This document shows positions 25,923 through 35,784 of a stretch of 60,115 nt of DNA, one piece after another. The position numbers and the translations under genes are program-made. Location: the NCBI RefSeq assembly GCF_000496735.2, contig NZ_AYLO01000007.1, positions 1 to 60,115 of the forward strand. Reading direction: 5' to 3'. Within the stretch, counting starts at the first letter, position 1; each line of letters starts with the position of its first letter. This DNA comes from Methyloglobulus morosus KoM1. GTDB lineage: Bacteria > Pseudomonadota > Gammaproteobacteria > Methylococcales > Methylomonadaceae. The notes under the pieces were generated by a model. It searched no databases. It was not told the DNA's origin and was given only the letters and a program-made list of their open reading frames with translations.

Positions 25923-27437
25923 ATGAAAATGAAAGTTCTCTCCTTGGCGATTTCTACTATTTTTGCGGCATCAAGCGCACATGCCCTCGATTTCGGTCAA
26001 GAGGTCGAAAATGAAGCGCGTCAAGAATCGTTGGAATTATTCGGTACACTGGGCACATTAGGCGCATCGTCTATAGCCTCAGTAGATGCAGTGACTGCAA
26101 ACGCTGACCCACTCAGCATGATTACCGTAGCACCAGGACTTACCAAAACGGTTGTAAGTGCGGCGGTTAACTTGGCTCCTAATATTGACATGATGGTGCT
26201 GTATCCAAACGATAAAGCACCGACCCATATAATAGCCTGTAACGAACAAGGTGCGACCAGTGTCGGCGTCCAACGTATCAGCCTTTCTGATGGTTCTGTT
26301 GAAGACATTATCTCATCTGGTATGAGTGGCTGCGACCCTGCTGAAATCACGCCTTGGGGTACTGTGATTGTAGGTGAAGAAGCGGGTGTGAATGGCCGTA
26401 TGTTCGAAATCCTTGATCCATTGACTACCACTGGTATTACAGTCAACGGTTCTGGCTCTACCACAACAACATCTGACGACACGAAAGTGCGCTTCTTATC
26501 GGCTCTGGGTCAATTGTCTTTTGAAGGTATCTCTGTGTTGCCAAACGGCGTAACCCTTTACCAAGATGAAAAACGTCCAGGTAATGGTGTCCCAGGCGGC
26601 GCTTATTTCAAGTTCATCCCATCTACTTTATGGGCTGGTGGCGCTCCAATTACCGACTTGAACAACTCGCCACTGGCTGCTGGCCGTGTTTTCGGCTTGC
26701 GTGTTGGGCATCGCAATGGCAATACAGATTTCGGTCAAGGCAACAATGTTGGTCGCGGTGCTTGGGTTGAAGTGACGGACGGCCAGTTTGGATCTGCCCT
26801 AACTACAACGCCGGCAGTATCGCGTTCTAATTTAGGGGCCGCAGCGATAACCCTTAAACTGTCGCACGGTTACCGCCCAGAAGACCAGGACATTGACAAA
26901 AAAGCGGCTGCGCTTGGCAATGTCCGTATTTGTGGCACCAATACGGGTGACGACGCAGACGGTAGCAGCAATAACTTTGGTGAAACTTTCTGTATAACTG
27001 ACGGCACTATTGCTCAGTCTGCCGTTATTTCCACGGTTAACCAAGTTTCTGGTGGTGTCACCTACACTGTCAATTCTGGAGCAGGTACATCCATCCCAGA
27101 ATATCAAACTTTGGTTGAACATTTCCTGGATTTCGGTATGCCTGATAACATCGCTTACCAACCAGGACGCGGCAATTGGGTCATCAATGAAGACGGTGAT
27201 GGCGCTTCTTACACGCCAGCCCGTAACAACGACATTTGGGATTGTTTGGATGACGGAAAGGATAGCAATCAATTAGCGGATGCTTGTGTGAAGATCGCTA
27301 CATTGAATGACCTGACCGCAGAATCTAGCGGTGGCGTGTTCAATGCGGCCGGTAATGAATACTACGTCAGCATCCAACACAACGTCACGGGTCACGGTGC
27401 GATCGTGAAGATCGGCGGTTGGAAGAAGAAACGGTAA
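25923..27437 (+). CDS. Secreted PhoX/DUF839-family protein (putative phosphatase)
   Basis: The 504-aa protein has a Sec signal peptide (MKMKVLSLAISTIFAASSAHA, with cleavage after AHA). The body carries DUF839/PhoX landmarks: ITPWGTVIVGEEAG (about residues 141-154), FEGISVLPNGVTLYQDE (about 200-216), GGAYFKFIPSTLWAGG (about 225-240). PhoX enzymes are calcium- and iron-dependent periplasmic or secreted alkaline phosphatases, usually exported by Tat; this one lacks a twin-Arg signal, so metal loading may differ or activity may be other than phosphatase. CGGAG precedes the ATG. The gene stands alone behind a strong Pho box and ends in two terminators. Phosphatase activity is inferred from family and promoter. 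Confidence 0.85.
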   Translation: MKMKVLSLAISTIFAASSAHALDFGQEVENEARQESLELFGTLGTLGASSIASVDAVTANADPLSMITVAPGLTKTVVSAAVNLAPNIDMMVLYPNDKAPTHIIACNEQGATSVGVQRISLSDGSVEDIISSGMSGCDPAEITPWGTVIVGEEAGVNGRMFEILDPLTTTGITVNGSGSTTTTSDDTKVRFLSALGQLSFEGISVLPNGVTLYQDEKRPGNGVPGGAYFKFIPSTLWAGGAPITDLNNSPLAAGRVFGLRVGHRNGNTDFGQGNNVGRGAWVEVTDGQFGSALTTTPAVSRSNLGAAAITLKLSHGYRPEDQDIDKKAAALGNVRICGTNTGDDADGSSNNFGETFCITDGTIAQSAVISTVNQVSGGVTYTVNSGAGTSIPEYQTLVEHFLDFGMPDNIAYQPGRGNWVINEDGDGASYTPARNNDIWDCLDDGKDSNQLADACVKIATLNDLTAESSGGVFNAAGNEYYVSIQHNVTGHGAIVKIGGWKKKR

Positions 27438-27461
27438 TTGAGCTTAAGGGCTATGCCTCTT

Positions 27462-27489
27462 GCCCGCATCCTTGAAGATGCGGGTTTTG
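27462..27489 (+). terminator. Rho-independent terminator after the PhoX-like gene
   Basis: Perfect 8-base stem CCCGCATC (27463-27470) / GATGCGGG (27477-27484), loop CTTGAA, then TTTTG. Confidence 0.8.
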
Positions 27490-27529
27490 ATAGATAACGG
27501 TCAGCCTTTTTGATGCTTGTTTGAAGCAC

Positions 27530-27557
27530 AAAGCCCAGCCTAAAAACTGGGCTTTTT
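27530..27557. terminator. Second, probably bidirectional terminator between convergent genes
   Basis: AAAGCCCAG (27530-27538) pairs with CTGGGCTTT (27547-27555), followed by T on the plus strand and preceded by A on it. It lies between the PhoX-like gene and the end of convergent glpK and could stop transcripts from both sides. Confidence 0.75.
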
Positions 27558-27612
27558 AAAACCTATTAAAAAATTATCAGTCATTGGAAATGGTTAGTGC
27601 GATAAGGTGGTA

Positions 27613-29097
27613 TCATTCCGTCCAATTTTTTGCCCTATGAATAGCCTTTTGCCAAAAGTGTTTGAGTGTTGCAATTTGTTCAGGCGCTAAGTTGGGCGTA
27701 AACTGCTTGCTCATTCGCCATGACAACTTGAGGTCTTCTATCTTCCAAAAGCCGACGGCGATGCCTGCTAAATAAGCGACACCCAGGGCTGTGGTTTCCA
27801 GGTTTTCAGGTCGAGTGATGCTGATATTGGAGATGTCCGCCTGAAATTGCACCATCAGGTTGTTGTTGGCCGCGCCGCCGTCTATCCGTAATTGGGTGAT
27901 GGCTTTACCGCTGTCCAAGGCCATGGTTTGTAGCAGTTCATCGGCTTGGAAGGCGATACTTTCCAATGCGGCCCTAGCCAGATGTGCGGAGGTCGTGCCA
28001 CGGGTAATGCCGAAAATAGTGCCACGCGCCTGAGAATCCCAATGGGGTGCGCCTAGTCCGGTCAGTGCAGGGACAAAGTAAACGCCGCCGTTATCGCTGA
28101 CACTGTTTGCCAAGGCTTCTGAAGCCGAGGCTTGTTGAATAATTTGCAAGCCATCGCGCAGCCATTGTATCACCGCACCGCCTATAAACACACTGCCTTC
28201 CAGGGCGTAGGTAAGGTCATCGCCGATTTGCCAAGCAATGGTGGATAGCAAACGGTGGGTTGATGCGACCTTCTTGCTTCCCGTGTTCATCATTAAAAAT
28301 GACCCCGTACCATAAGTGCATTTCGCCATACCCGGTTGATGGCATAACTGGCCAAATAAGGCGGCTTGTTGGTCGCCGACTATTGATGTAATCGGTATGC
28401 CTATACTAATTTCGGGGTTTTGGGTAATTCCGTAGATTTCACTGGATGATTTGACTGTGGGAAGCAACGAAGTAGGAATATCCCATAACGCTAGTAATTC
28501 CTCATCCCAACAAAGCTCGTTGATGTTGTACAGCAGGGTGCGGGATGCATTAGAGACATCGGTAATGTGCAATTCGCCCTGAGTAAGCTTCCAAACCAGC
28601 CAAGAGTCGACAGTGCCGAATGCCAATTCACCTCGTTCCGCCTTGGCTCTTGCGCCTTCAACATGATCCAGCAACCATTTGACCTTGGTGGCGGAAAAAT
28701 AAGGGTCAAGCAACAGTCCGGTCTTGGCTTGGATTAGGGGTTCATAACCTGCTTCTTTAAGTCGCATGCATTCTTCCGCTGTCCGCCTGTCTTGCCAGAC
28801 GATAGCGTTATGAATGGGCTTGCCCGTTAAGCGATCCCAAATTACAGTCGTTTCCCGTTGGTTAGTAATGCCGCAACCCGCTATATCAGAGGTTTGAAGA
28901 TTTTTTTCTTTCATTACCTTGTTAATGACGGCAGCTTGGGATTGCCAGATTTCCTCGGCATTATGTTCTACCCAGCCGGGCTGCGGATAAATTTGCTTGA
29001 ATTCCTGCTGTCCGATAGTAACGGGTTGCGCCGCTTTATCGTAAAGAATGCACCGGGAACTGCTGGTTCCTTGGTCTATGGCTAGGATGTATTTCAT
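27613..29097 (-). CDS. glpK: Glycerol kinase
   Basis: Phosphorylates glycerol to glycerol-3-phosphate, the substrate of the GlpD encoded at 9422. FGGY-family motifs: DQGTSSSRCILYD (residues 7-19), the CGITNQRETTVIWDRLTGKP stretch, HNAIVWQDRRT, WLRDGLQII, ALTGLGAPHWDSQARGTIFG and the C-terminal RIDGGAANNNLMVQFQADI. At 494 aa it is the usual length. No glycerol facilitator gene neighbours it. Confidence 0.96.
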   Translation of the reverse strand: MKYILAIDQGTSSSRCILYDKAAQPVTIGQQEFKQIYPQPGWVEHNAEEIWQSQAAVINKVMKEKNLQTSDIAGCGITNQRETTVIWDRLTGKPIHNAIVWQDRRTAEECMRLKEAGYEPLIQAKTGLLLDPYFSATKVKWLLDHVEGARAKAERGELAFGTVDSWLVWKLTQGELHITDVSNASRTLLYNINELCWDEELLALWDIPTSLLPTVKSSSEIYGITQNPEISIGIPITSIVGDQQAALFGQLCHQPGMAKCTYGTGSFLMMNTGSKKVASTHRLLSTIAWQIGDDLTYALEGSVFIGGAVIQWLRDGLQIIQQASASEALANSVSDNGGVYFVPALTGLGAPHWDSQARGTIFGITRGTTSAHLARAALESIAFQADELLQTMALDSGKAITQLRIDGGAANNNLMVQFQADISNISITRPENLETTALGVAYLAGIAVGFWKIEDLKLSWRMSKQFTPNLAPEQIATLKHFWQKAIHRAKNWTE

Positions 29098-29416
29098 GGC
29101 AGCAATTGGACTGAGTTTTTGAAATAAAGGTCATTTTTACGCATAGTACAATTTGTATTGCGGTGATTCAAATAACACCACAAGCATCCTTTTGGATGAT
29201 ATCCGATAAGCTTCTGACTTAAGGGGCGGCTTTTTCATATATAATCAACCAGAATTATTTTTGACAACAATTTGGACAGGCGGTGCTTTTAATGTTGATA
29301 ATCACTGCCCACTTTGATTGGCCCCTTGGGCGCTTAAACTCATGTTAGCAGCCAATCCGTTAGGGATGACATCAAATTTATAGTACGACTTTGGAACATG
29401 AATATCGAACTAACTC
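29098..29416. other. Divergent intergenic region between glpK and the GGDEF-EAL gene
   Basis: No gene is seen. It holds TACAATTTGTA (29147-29157), a short palindrome near the glpK start, a CATCC/GGATG hairpin (29185-29198), TATAAT near 29240 and a TTGACA near 29261. These are possible promoter parts, but no matched -35/-10 pair with good spacing could be fixed. Confidence 0.4.
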
Positions 29417-32400
29417 GTGTCTATGGCTGAACGACAGCAGGATAGTTGGCTGAAAAACTTGCGCTATATCGCCATGACCACCTTGTTATTTTACATGGCG
29501 GGGCGGTTATCGTTTCCTCTCACTTGGAGCCAAAATTATGCCGGCGCGGTTTGGCCGCCAGCAGGCATAGAGTTAGGGGCTGTACTGTTATGGGGCTACG
29601 CAATGCTGCCGGGCATTTATCTTGCCGAGCTATTGCTGCACTATGAGGCATTTTTCGTGGCGGATACAGCACTCAAGCAAGTTGTTTTCTTTCTTGCACC
29701 GCTGAGTAGCGTCCTACGTGTCTGGCTAGCCACTGTGCTGGTTAGGCGATATGCAGGATTCCCTAATACACTGATTTCAATAAGGGCTATCCTACTTTTC
29801 TTTTTATGCGCCTGTCCTGTCGCCACTTTTCTGCCCGCCTTACTGAGCGTAATCGCCTTACGTGCAAATGGCATTATTCTCGAATCCAATTTCTTGTTCA
29901 CCTTTTTGACTTGGTGGGTTGGGGATTGTTCTGGGATAGCTATTTTTACGCCCTTATTTTTTATTGTTTTTAACAAATCGCACCGGATATGGCGTCAGCG
30001 CTTGTTCAGCTTGGGCTTGCCGCTAATGGTCATTTTTTCGATTGTCGCCATGGGTTATTTATATGCCCAAAATAAGGAGTTTGGTCGATTGCAAAATCTG
30101 GTCAGCAATCAAACGGGTGCTGTAAAAGATGCCTTGCTCGATGAATATTCTATCCATGTGTCGGTATTGGGCCGAATCAAGGATGTGGTTGCCCTTAATC
30201 CTTTTAACGAAACCTACTTTCGTTTTAGCGCACAAACCGCCCTAACTCAGCATCCCGATTTGGTGGGTATTGAGTGGTTGAGCGCGCAAAAAATAAATCA
30301 AGGATATCGTTTCAATAGGCAAATTTTTGAAACCAGACAGTTTGGAAGGCCAGTCAATTTTTATTCGATCCCCAAATTGCTCAGTACATTGAACATCGCG
30401 CAGGGTAGCATAGCTTTATTGGGTAAACAGCATTATTTAATCGCTGTGCCAAATTATGAAATGGGACTCAATACCTGCCAATGTATGACGGGTGTCGTGG
30501 TTGGAGTCTTTGATATAAAAGCCTTTTTATATGATGCAATGCACAGGGGAAATTATAGGCAGATCGTTGTCAAATTGATGGATGATGTCAGCAACCCTCA
30601 AGTTGAATCTGTTTTCGGGATGAATGATGATGAAGACATGGCGGATCGTTTTGGCCTCGCTAAATGGGAGACTATTAAATTAGGCAATAAGGACTGGTAT
30701 CTACAGGTGATGCCCAAGCCTATATTCTTGTCCGAAAATTATTCTTGGTCGCCTTGGCAATTGCTGATTGGTGGAATGTTCCTGACCGGAGTTATGAGCA
30801 TCGGTTTGCTGGCGCTGACGGGGCATACTGAATTTGTTGCCGACCAAGTGGATAAGCGTACCCAGGAACTTAAACGCAGCAATATTAAATTAGCGGCGCG
30901 GGAGCAGCAATTCAGGAAATTGGTGCAAACTCAGTCCGCCATCGTTTGGCGGGCAGACCCCGTTACGTTCCGGTTTGTGTTTGTCAGTGCCGAAGCGGCG
31001 AGCATATTGGGGTATCCGGTCAAACAGTGGCTGGACGAGCCCGATTTCTGGCAGAAGCATCTTCATGAAGATGATAAGGAAAATGTCCTGAATCTGTGTG
31101 CCCGTGGCAGTATCAGTACGCACAACCAAAATTTCGACCAAGAATACCGGATGATTGCAGAAGACGGGCATATCGTCTGGCTACGCGATATTTCGACCCT
31201 GGTTGTTGAATCAGGAGTCATTACGGAATTGTACGGCTTTATGATTGATATAACCCGGCAAAAGCATTCGGAAGAGCAGTTACGTTTGGCGGCCAATACC
31301 TTTGAGAGCCAGCAAGGCATTATGATCACAGATAAAGAGGCCAAGATTTTACGGGTAAATAAGGCGTTTACCCAGATTACCGGTTTTTCTGCTGTGCAAG
31401 TGATTGGCGATAATCCTAGGATCCTGAAATCAGGACGGCATGACCAGGCGTTTTTTGAAGATTACTGGAGGCAACTGCTTACAAACGACAAGTTTGAAGG
31501 CGAAATCTGGAACCGTAGGAAAAACGGCGAAGTTTATCCCGAATGGCAAACGGTAACGGCAGTCAGGAATAACCAAGGGGAAGTCAGCCATTATGTGTCG
31601 GTGTTTTCCGATATCACCGAAAAGAAGGATGCCGAAAATAAGATACACAATATGGCTTTTTATGATCCGTTGACCAACTTGCCCAACCGGCGGTTATTAT
31701 TGGATCGGTTTGACCACGAAATAGCTATTGCAAAGCGCTATAAACAATTTGGTTCGGTGTTATATCTTGATTTGGACCACTTTAAAATATTGAATGACTC
31801 TCAAGGCCACTTGGTGGGCGATGAGCTGTTGATCCAAGTGGCAGCGCGTTTATCGGAAGTCCTTAGGGAAGAAGATACGCCGGCCCGTTTGGGCGGTGAT
31901 GAATTTGTGGTTTTGTTGCATGCCAATTCAGAATCCTTGTCGGCGGCGGCCGACCATGCCATGACAGTCGCTGAAAAGATTCGTGAACAGATCAACGCGC
32001 CTTTCGTATTGGGTCAATATCAGCATCAAATAGGCACCAGTATCGGCATTGCGCTATTTCCGGGAGACCAAGAAAGTCCGGATGGTGTCTTGCAGCAAGC
32101 GGATACCGCCATGTACCGCTCCAAATCGAGCGGACGTAATGCCATCAATTTTTTCCAGCCAAGCATGCAAGAAGCTGCCGATTTGCGCTTGAGTCTGGAA
32201 CAGGATTTGAGGGGAGCTATTGATAAAGGGCGGTTTATCCTTTGTTATCATCCCCAAATGGACATAAAAGGCGAAATAGTCGGTGCCGAAGCCTTGATAC
32301 GGTGGGAAGACAGCCTTAAAGGCAGGTTGTCGCCAGCCGACTTCATCCCTGTCGCCGAGGAAAGCAACCTGATACTGACCATAGGTAAATGGGTGCTGAT

Positions 32401-32956
32401 GGAAGCCTGTAACCAGATTAAGATGTGGCAAGATGACGGGCTGGCGGTTTTGCCTTATGTGTCGATCAATGTCAGTTCCCGGCAATTCAGGCAACAGGAC
32501 TTTGTCGATCAAGTTAAATACGCGTTGGAAAGCACGGGCATTGCACCTTCTCGCCTAGGCATTGAGTTGACTGAAAGCGTCATGATTGTCGATACCAATG
32601 ATACGGTCGACAAGATGAAAGCCTTGAAAGCACTGGGCGTGTCAATTGCGGTGGATGATTTCGGTACAGGCTATTCTTCCTTGGTTTACCTAAAACAACT
32701 GCCGTTGGATGTATTGAAAATCGACAGGGGATTTGTCAGGGACATCCTGAGCGACTCCAGCGATGCAGTTATCGTGGAAACTATCATCAGTATGGCAAAG
32801 CACCTTAATATTAAGGTCATTGCAGAAGGCGTGGAAACGCTTGAACAATTGGTCTTTTTAAAAGAAAAGGGTTGCACTATTTTCCAAGGCTATTATTTCG
32901 ACGAGCCATTGACCGCCGCCAATTTCGCGGAAACTTACCTGAAGCAGGAGTTGTAG
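29417..32956 (+). CDS. MASE1-CHASE-PAS-PAS-GGDEF-EAL sensor, c-di-GMP turnover
   Basis: Membrane sensor with both c-di-GMP synthase and phosphodiesterase modules. Order: MASE1-like membrane domain (about residues 10-215, with FPLTWSQNYAGAVWPPAGIE), a CHASE-like periplasmic domain (about 230-440), a membrane helix near 460, coiled coil, PAS (about 495-615), PAS (about 620-740), GGDEF (about 745-910) and EAL (about 925-1175). RLGGDEF is intact near 822, with an RxxD inhibitory I-site (REED) five residues before. EAL residues are intact: EALIRW, NVSSRQF, ELTES, DDFGTGYSSL, AEGVE. The start is GTG 29417 or ATG 29423; no strong ribosome site decides. The 1,179-aa protein stands alone. Confidence 0.93.
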   Translation: MSMAERQQDSWLKNLRYIAMTTLLFYMAGRLSFPLTWSQNYAGAVWPPAGIELGAVLLWGYAMLPGIYLAELLLHYEAFFVADTALKQVVFFLAPLSSVLRVWLATVLVRRYAGFPNTLISIRAILLFFLCACPVATFLPALLSVIALRANGIILESNFLFTFLTWWVGDCSGIAIFTPLFFIVFNKSHRIWRQRLFSLGLPLMVIFSIVAMGYLYAQNKEFGRLQNLVSNQTGAVKDALLDEYSIHVSVLGRIKDVVALNPFNETYFRFSAQTALTQHPDLVGIEWLSAQKINQGYRFNRQIFETRQFGRPVNFYSIPKLLSTLNIAQGSIALLGKQHYLIAVPNYEMGLNTCQCMTGVVVGVFDIKAFLYDAMHRGNYRQIVVKLMDDVSNPQVESVFGMNDDEDMADRFGLAKWETIKLGNKDWYLQVMPKPIFLSENYSWSPWQLLIGGMFLTGVMSIGLLALTGHTEFVADQVDKRTQELKRSNIKLAAREQQFRKLVQTQSAIVWRADPVTFRFVFVSAEAASILGYPVKQWLDEPDFWQKHLHEDDKENVLNLCARGSISTHNQNFDQEYRMIAEDGHIVWLRDISTLVVESGVITELYGFMIDITRQKHSEEQLRLAANTFESQQGIMITDKEAKILRVNKAFTQITGFSAVQVIGDNPRILKSGRHDQAFFEDYWRQLLTNDKFEGEIWNRRKNGEVYPEWQTVTAVRNNQGEVSHYVSVFSDITEKKDAENKIHNMAFYDPLTNLPNRRLLLDRFDHEIAIAKRYKQFGSVLYLDLDHFKILNDSQGHLVGDELLIQVAARLSEVLREEDTPARLGGDEFVVLLHANSESLSAAADHAMTVAEKIREQINAPFVLGQYQHQIGTSIGIALFPGDQESPDGVLQQADTAMYRSKSSGRNAINFFQPSMQEAADLRLSLEQDLRGAIDKGRFILCYHPQMDIKGEIVGAEALIRWEDSLKGRLSPADFIPVAEESNLILTIGKWVLMEACNQIKMWQDDGLAVLPYVSINVSSRQFRQQDFVDQVKYALESTGIAPSRLGIELTESVMIVDTNDTVDKMKALKALGVSIAVDDFGTGYSSLVYLKQLPLDVLKIDRGFVRDILSDSSDAVIVETIISMAKHLNIKVIAEGVETLEQLVFLKEKGCTIFQGYYFDEPLTAANFAETYLKQEL

Positions 32957-33016
32957 GTACAAGACCCGGGCACAAGGGACAAAACAGCACGATTCACGTT
33001 CATCCAAAACCTGGGT

Positions 33017-33517
33017 CTAATCCGATTTAAGGCAGCCGGATAAAGCGTAGCGTATCGTCAAAAGCGTCATGAAAGTAGGAAATTGGATAAAGCGGTTTTC
33101 AAAATAAAGCGTAACTAATACGCAAGCCATCACAAACCATGGTTGGATAACGCCTGAATTAACGATAGTTTGCATGCGTTGTCGGCTATCTTGGTCAATC
33201 TTGTGCCGTTGTCCGATAAAAAATAAATCGGCAAACGCGACTATCAAAGCAAAATAAACGGGAAAGAAAAAGAAGATGGGCGAATCCGTTACGAACAACG
33301 GTTTCCAGTACGCAAACCAGACAAATAAGGCACTGCATGCAAAAAGGTCATAACCGGTTTTTTCAGGCAAGCGCTTAAAAAAAATGCCGATAATTATGGC
33401 AATCGCTATCGCCAAACCGACATAAATGAAGATAGGCGAGACCAAAATAGCCTGCAGTGGGCTTCCGGTTTGTACAATGATCGCCAGTAGCAGGCAGAGG
33501 GCAACAAAAAATGGCAT
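33017..33517 (-). CDS. Membrane protein of unknown function
   Basis: The 166-aa protein has about five hydrophobic segments, at residues 2-20, 28-46, 58-70, 79-97 and 123-140, separated by short charged loops (KRLPEKTGYD; GQRHKIDQDSRQR). I recognise no family. It begins MPFFVALCLLLAIIVQ and lies 58 bases downstream of pqiC on the same strand, so it may be the last gene of the pqi operon. Convergence with the GGDEF-EAL gene leaves only about 60 bases on the other side. Confidence 0.72.
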   Translation of the reverse strand: MPFFVALCLLLAIIVQTGSPLQAILVSPIFIYVGLAIAIAIIIGIFFKRLPEKTGYDLFACSALFVWFAYWKPLFVTDSPIFFFFPVYFALIVAFADLFFIGQRHKIDQDSRQRMQTIVNSGVIQPWFVMACVLVTLYFENRFIQFPTFMTLLTIRYALSGCLKSD

Positions 33518-33575
33518 GTTTACTCGTCCAATAAAAGGAAATACTTTACAAGCGGGTCATCACGCTTTAAGGGTA

Positions 33576-34172
33576 TTAGTGTGCCGTGCTGACACTCATC
33601 AAGGCCGACGATAATTCTTGGCTAAATTCGCCCAACATTTTGCTAAGTGTCTTGACTGTTCCTGGGTATGACGAATCGGCCATCGGACGGTTGATAACGG
33701 AATGTCCGCTTTTCAGCACCGCGTGGGTGGCTTCGTTTTTTACAGTCCAGTTGGCTTCCAGGTTGGCGGATTCGCCGGGGGTGGTATCGAAGCGGACGAT
33801 ATCTACGATGACTTGCAGGTCTACTGTACCATGTATGCTCCAAGGATAAGCCCTGACGATATTGTTGGGTTGTAATGTCGATAAATTTCGGGTCAAGGCT
33901 TGGAGCAGGGTATCCTGCAAGGGTGATGCCCATTGCTGGAATTCCGCGATTTGTACCGTGTTGTCGGATGACCGTGTAACAATTTGTTGATGTTCCAGTA
34001 ACGTTGGAATGGAAATCGGGCCGATGCCGATTAGCCGTTGTTTATCGGTAGGGATAGGTGATGGTGCGGCTTGGCTCAAGGTTTCCAGGACATAAAACTG
34101 GACGGAAGGCGTGCCGACGCAGCCAGATAATAAAATAACTAATAGGGTTGTCGCGGTATATAGCTTAGTCAT
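33576..34172 (-). CDS. pqiC: Intermembrane transport lipoprotein PqiC
   Basis: Outer-membrane lipoprotein partner of PqiB. Signal peptide with lipobox LLSGC near residue 18, then the family opening PSVQFYVLETLSQ, IGIGPISIPTLLEHQQIVTR and EFQQWASPLQDTLLQALTRNL. At 198 aa it is close to E. coli PqiC (187). It starts 8 bases after the pqiB stop. Unlike the other auxiliary lipoprotein at 22092, this one has the clear PqiC pattern of a conserved central repeat. Confidence 0.9.
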   Translation of the reverse strand: MTKLYTATTLLVILLSGCVGTPSVQFYVLETLSQAAPSPIPTDKQRLIGIGPISIPTLLEHQQIVTRSSDNTVQIAEFQQWASPLQDTLLQALTRNLSTLQPNNIVRAYPWSIHGTVDLQVIVDIVRFDTTPGESANLEANWTVKNEATHAVLKSGHSVINRPMADSSYPGTVKTLSKMLGEFSQELSSALMSVSTAH

Positions 34173-34179
34173 CTTTATC

Positions 34180-35784
34180 TCACTTTTTACCGCGAATCAA
34201 GGATTCCGGATGTTGTTCCAGATAATCGGCCAATTGTTTCATCGAACGGGCGGCTTGCGTAAATTCCTGGAGCATTTTGTGGAGTTCATAATAGCCTGTC
34301 GAGCCCGGTTCTAGGTTACCCAGTACCAGTTGGGCCGATTTGATCGTGCCGCTGGCATTGCCCAGCGTGTCTTTTGCGGTAGCCAGTGTGCCATTCGCGG
34401 CCTTAAGCATGCCCGTTGCCGCTTTTGACGTATCTTGCAGCGAGGCTAAGGTTTTGTTCATTTCCTCGGACAGCTTATCCAATGGCAGCTTGGCAAGCTT
34501 ATCCATAATGGTTTGTGCTGAATGGGTGAATTCCTCAACAGAACTGGCCGTGGTCGGGAATTCAGGGTAATCGTTATGGTGCTTGTCATTGGTTTCAAGC
34601 TTGCTTTCAGGATGAAAATCGAGGTCGATCAATAATTGTCCAGTGACGAGGCTGCCCATTTGTAATTGTGCGCGTAAGCCTTTGTTTATCAGCTGTGTCA
34701 TCACATCTTTGTCGCTGACTTTAGGCTCTTCATTAATCGACGTAATCCGGTCAGGCTCCAATTCCACAATGACGGGCACACTAATTTCCGCCGTTTTTTT
34801 GTTAAGCTCAAGGTTGATGTCGGTGACCCTGCCAATAGGTATGCCACGAAGTTGGACGGGCGCGCCCTCAGTCAATCCACGCACCGACCCTTTAAAGTGC
34901 ATTACGTATTTCAATGTGTTGCTGTAAGCCATTTGGGTGGATTCGTCATACGTGTCATATAGCTTGAACAAACTTTGTTCAGGTTTGACATCGGCAATCG
35001 AATCTTTGCCGGATGCCCGAAAGGCTATGCCGCCGCTGAGTAAAGAAACCAACGGCCCCGTCCTGACTTTGAAACCGTCGGCGCTGGCCGATAAATCCAC
35101 GCCGCTATCTATCCAAAAGCGGGTATTTTTTCTGATGAACTGGTCGTAAGGCGCATTGATGAAAATGCTCAAATGGATGGCATTGGCTTCATCGGACAGT
35201 TTATGGCTAAGCACTTCACCGACTGGAATACCATGAAAATTAATCGGCGTTCCGGGTCGCATGGAACCCAGATTATTGGTTTCCAAGATAAATTGTTTTC
35301 CGTCTACTTGGCTTTTCATGACGGGCTGGACTGTCAGCCCAGTAAAATGGAGCTGTTGTTTACCGTTACCGGGTTTCAGTTCGATGTACGCCCCCGACAG
35401 CAAGGTACCCAATCCAGAAATACCGCCCAATCCTACCTGCGGCTTTACGACCCAAAAGCTAGTGCCTTCTTTAAGATAACCGGTCGCATTACTGTTCATC
35501 TGGGCACTTACGCGGATAGTTTTTAGGTCATCATTAATGGATATGTCGGTGACTTTGCCCACGTCCACATCCAAATAGCGAATTTTAGTTTTGTCCACTT
35601 CCAAGGCTTCAGCCGTAGGGAAGTCGACGGTGATAATCTCGCCTTTTTCTGATGCGGACTTGTAGATCAGCCAAGCGCTGACCAATAAGGCAATAAGTGG
35701 CAAAAACCAAACCAACGGCAGGTCTGGCTTTTTACTGAGGGTAATATCGGCGGCGGCAATATCTTCTTCGGGTAAATTATTCAT
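34180..35784 (-). CDS. pqiB: Intermembrane lipid transport protein PqiB
   Basis: Inner-membrane-anchored protein with stacked MCE domains that spans the periplasm as a tunnel. One membrane helix (PLVWFLPLIALLVSAWLIY) near residues 24-42, then MCE repeats recognisable by KIRYLDVDVGKVTDI, INFHGIPVGEVLSH and VQLRGIPIGRVTDI (three copies), and a C-terminal helical region from about 430 that forms the needle in the E. coli protein. Length 534 versus 546 in E. coli. It overlaps the upstream pqiA-like gene by 8 bases. Confidence 0.94.
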   Translation of the reverse strand: MNNLPEEDIAAADITLSKKPDLPLVWFLPLIALLVSAWLIYKSASEKGEIITVDFPTAEALEVDKTKIRYLDVDVGKVTDISINDDLKTIRVSAQMNSNATGYLKEGTSFWVVKPQVGLGGISGLGTLLSGAYIELKPGNGKQQLHFTGLTVQPVMKSQVDGKQFILETNNLGSMRPGTPINFHGIPVGEVLSHKLSDEANAIHLSIFINAPYDQFIRKNTRFWIDSGVDLSASADGFKVRTGPLVSLLSGGIAFRASGKDSIADVKPEQSLFKLYDTYDESTQMAYSNTLKYVMHFKGSVRGLTEGAPVQLRGIPIGRVTDINLELNKKTAEISVPVIVELEPDRITSINEEPKVSDKDVMTQLINKGLRAQLQMGSLVTGQLLIDLDFHPESKLETNDKHHNDYPEFPTTASSVEEFTHSAQTIMDKLAKLPLDKLSEEMNKTLASLQDTSKAATGMLKAANGTLATAKDTLGNASGTIKSAQLVLGNLEPGSTGYYELHKMLQEFTQAARSMKQLADYLEQHPESLIRGKK

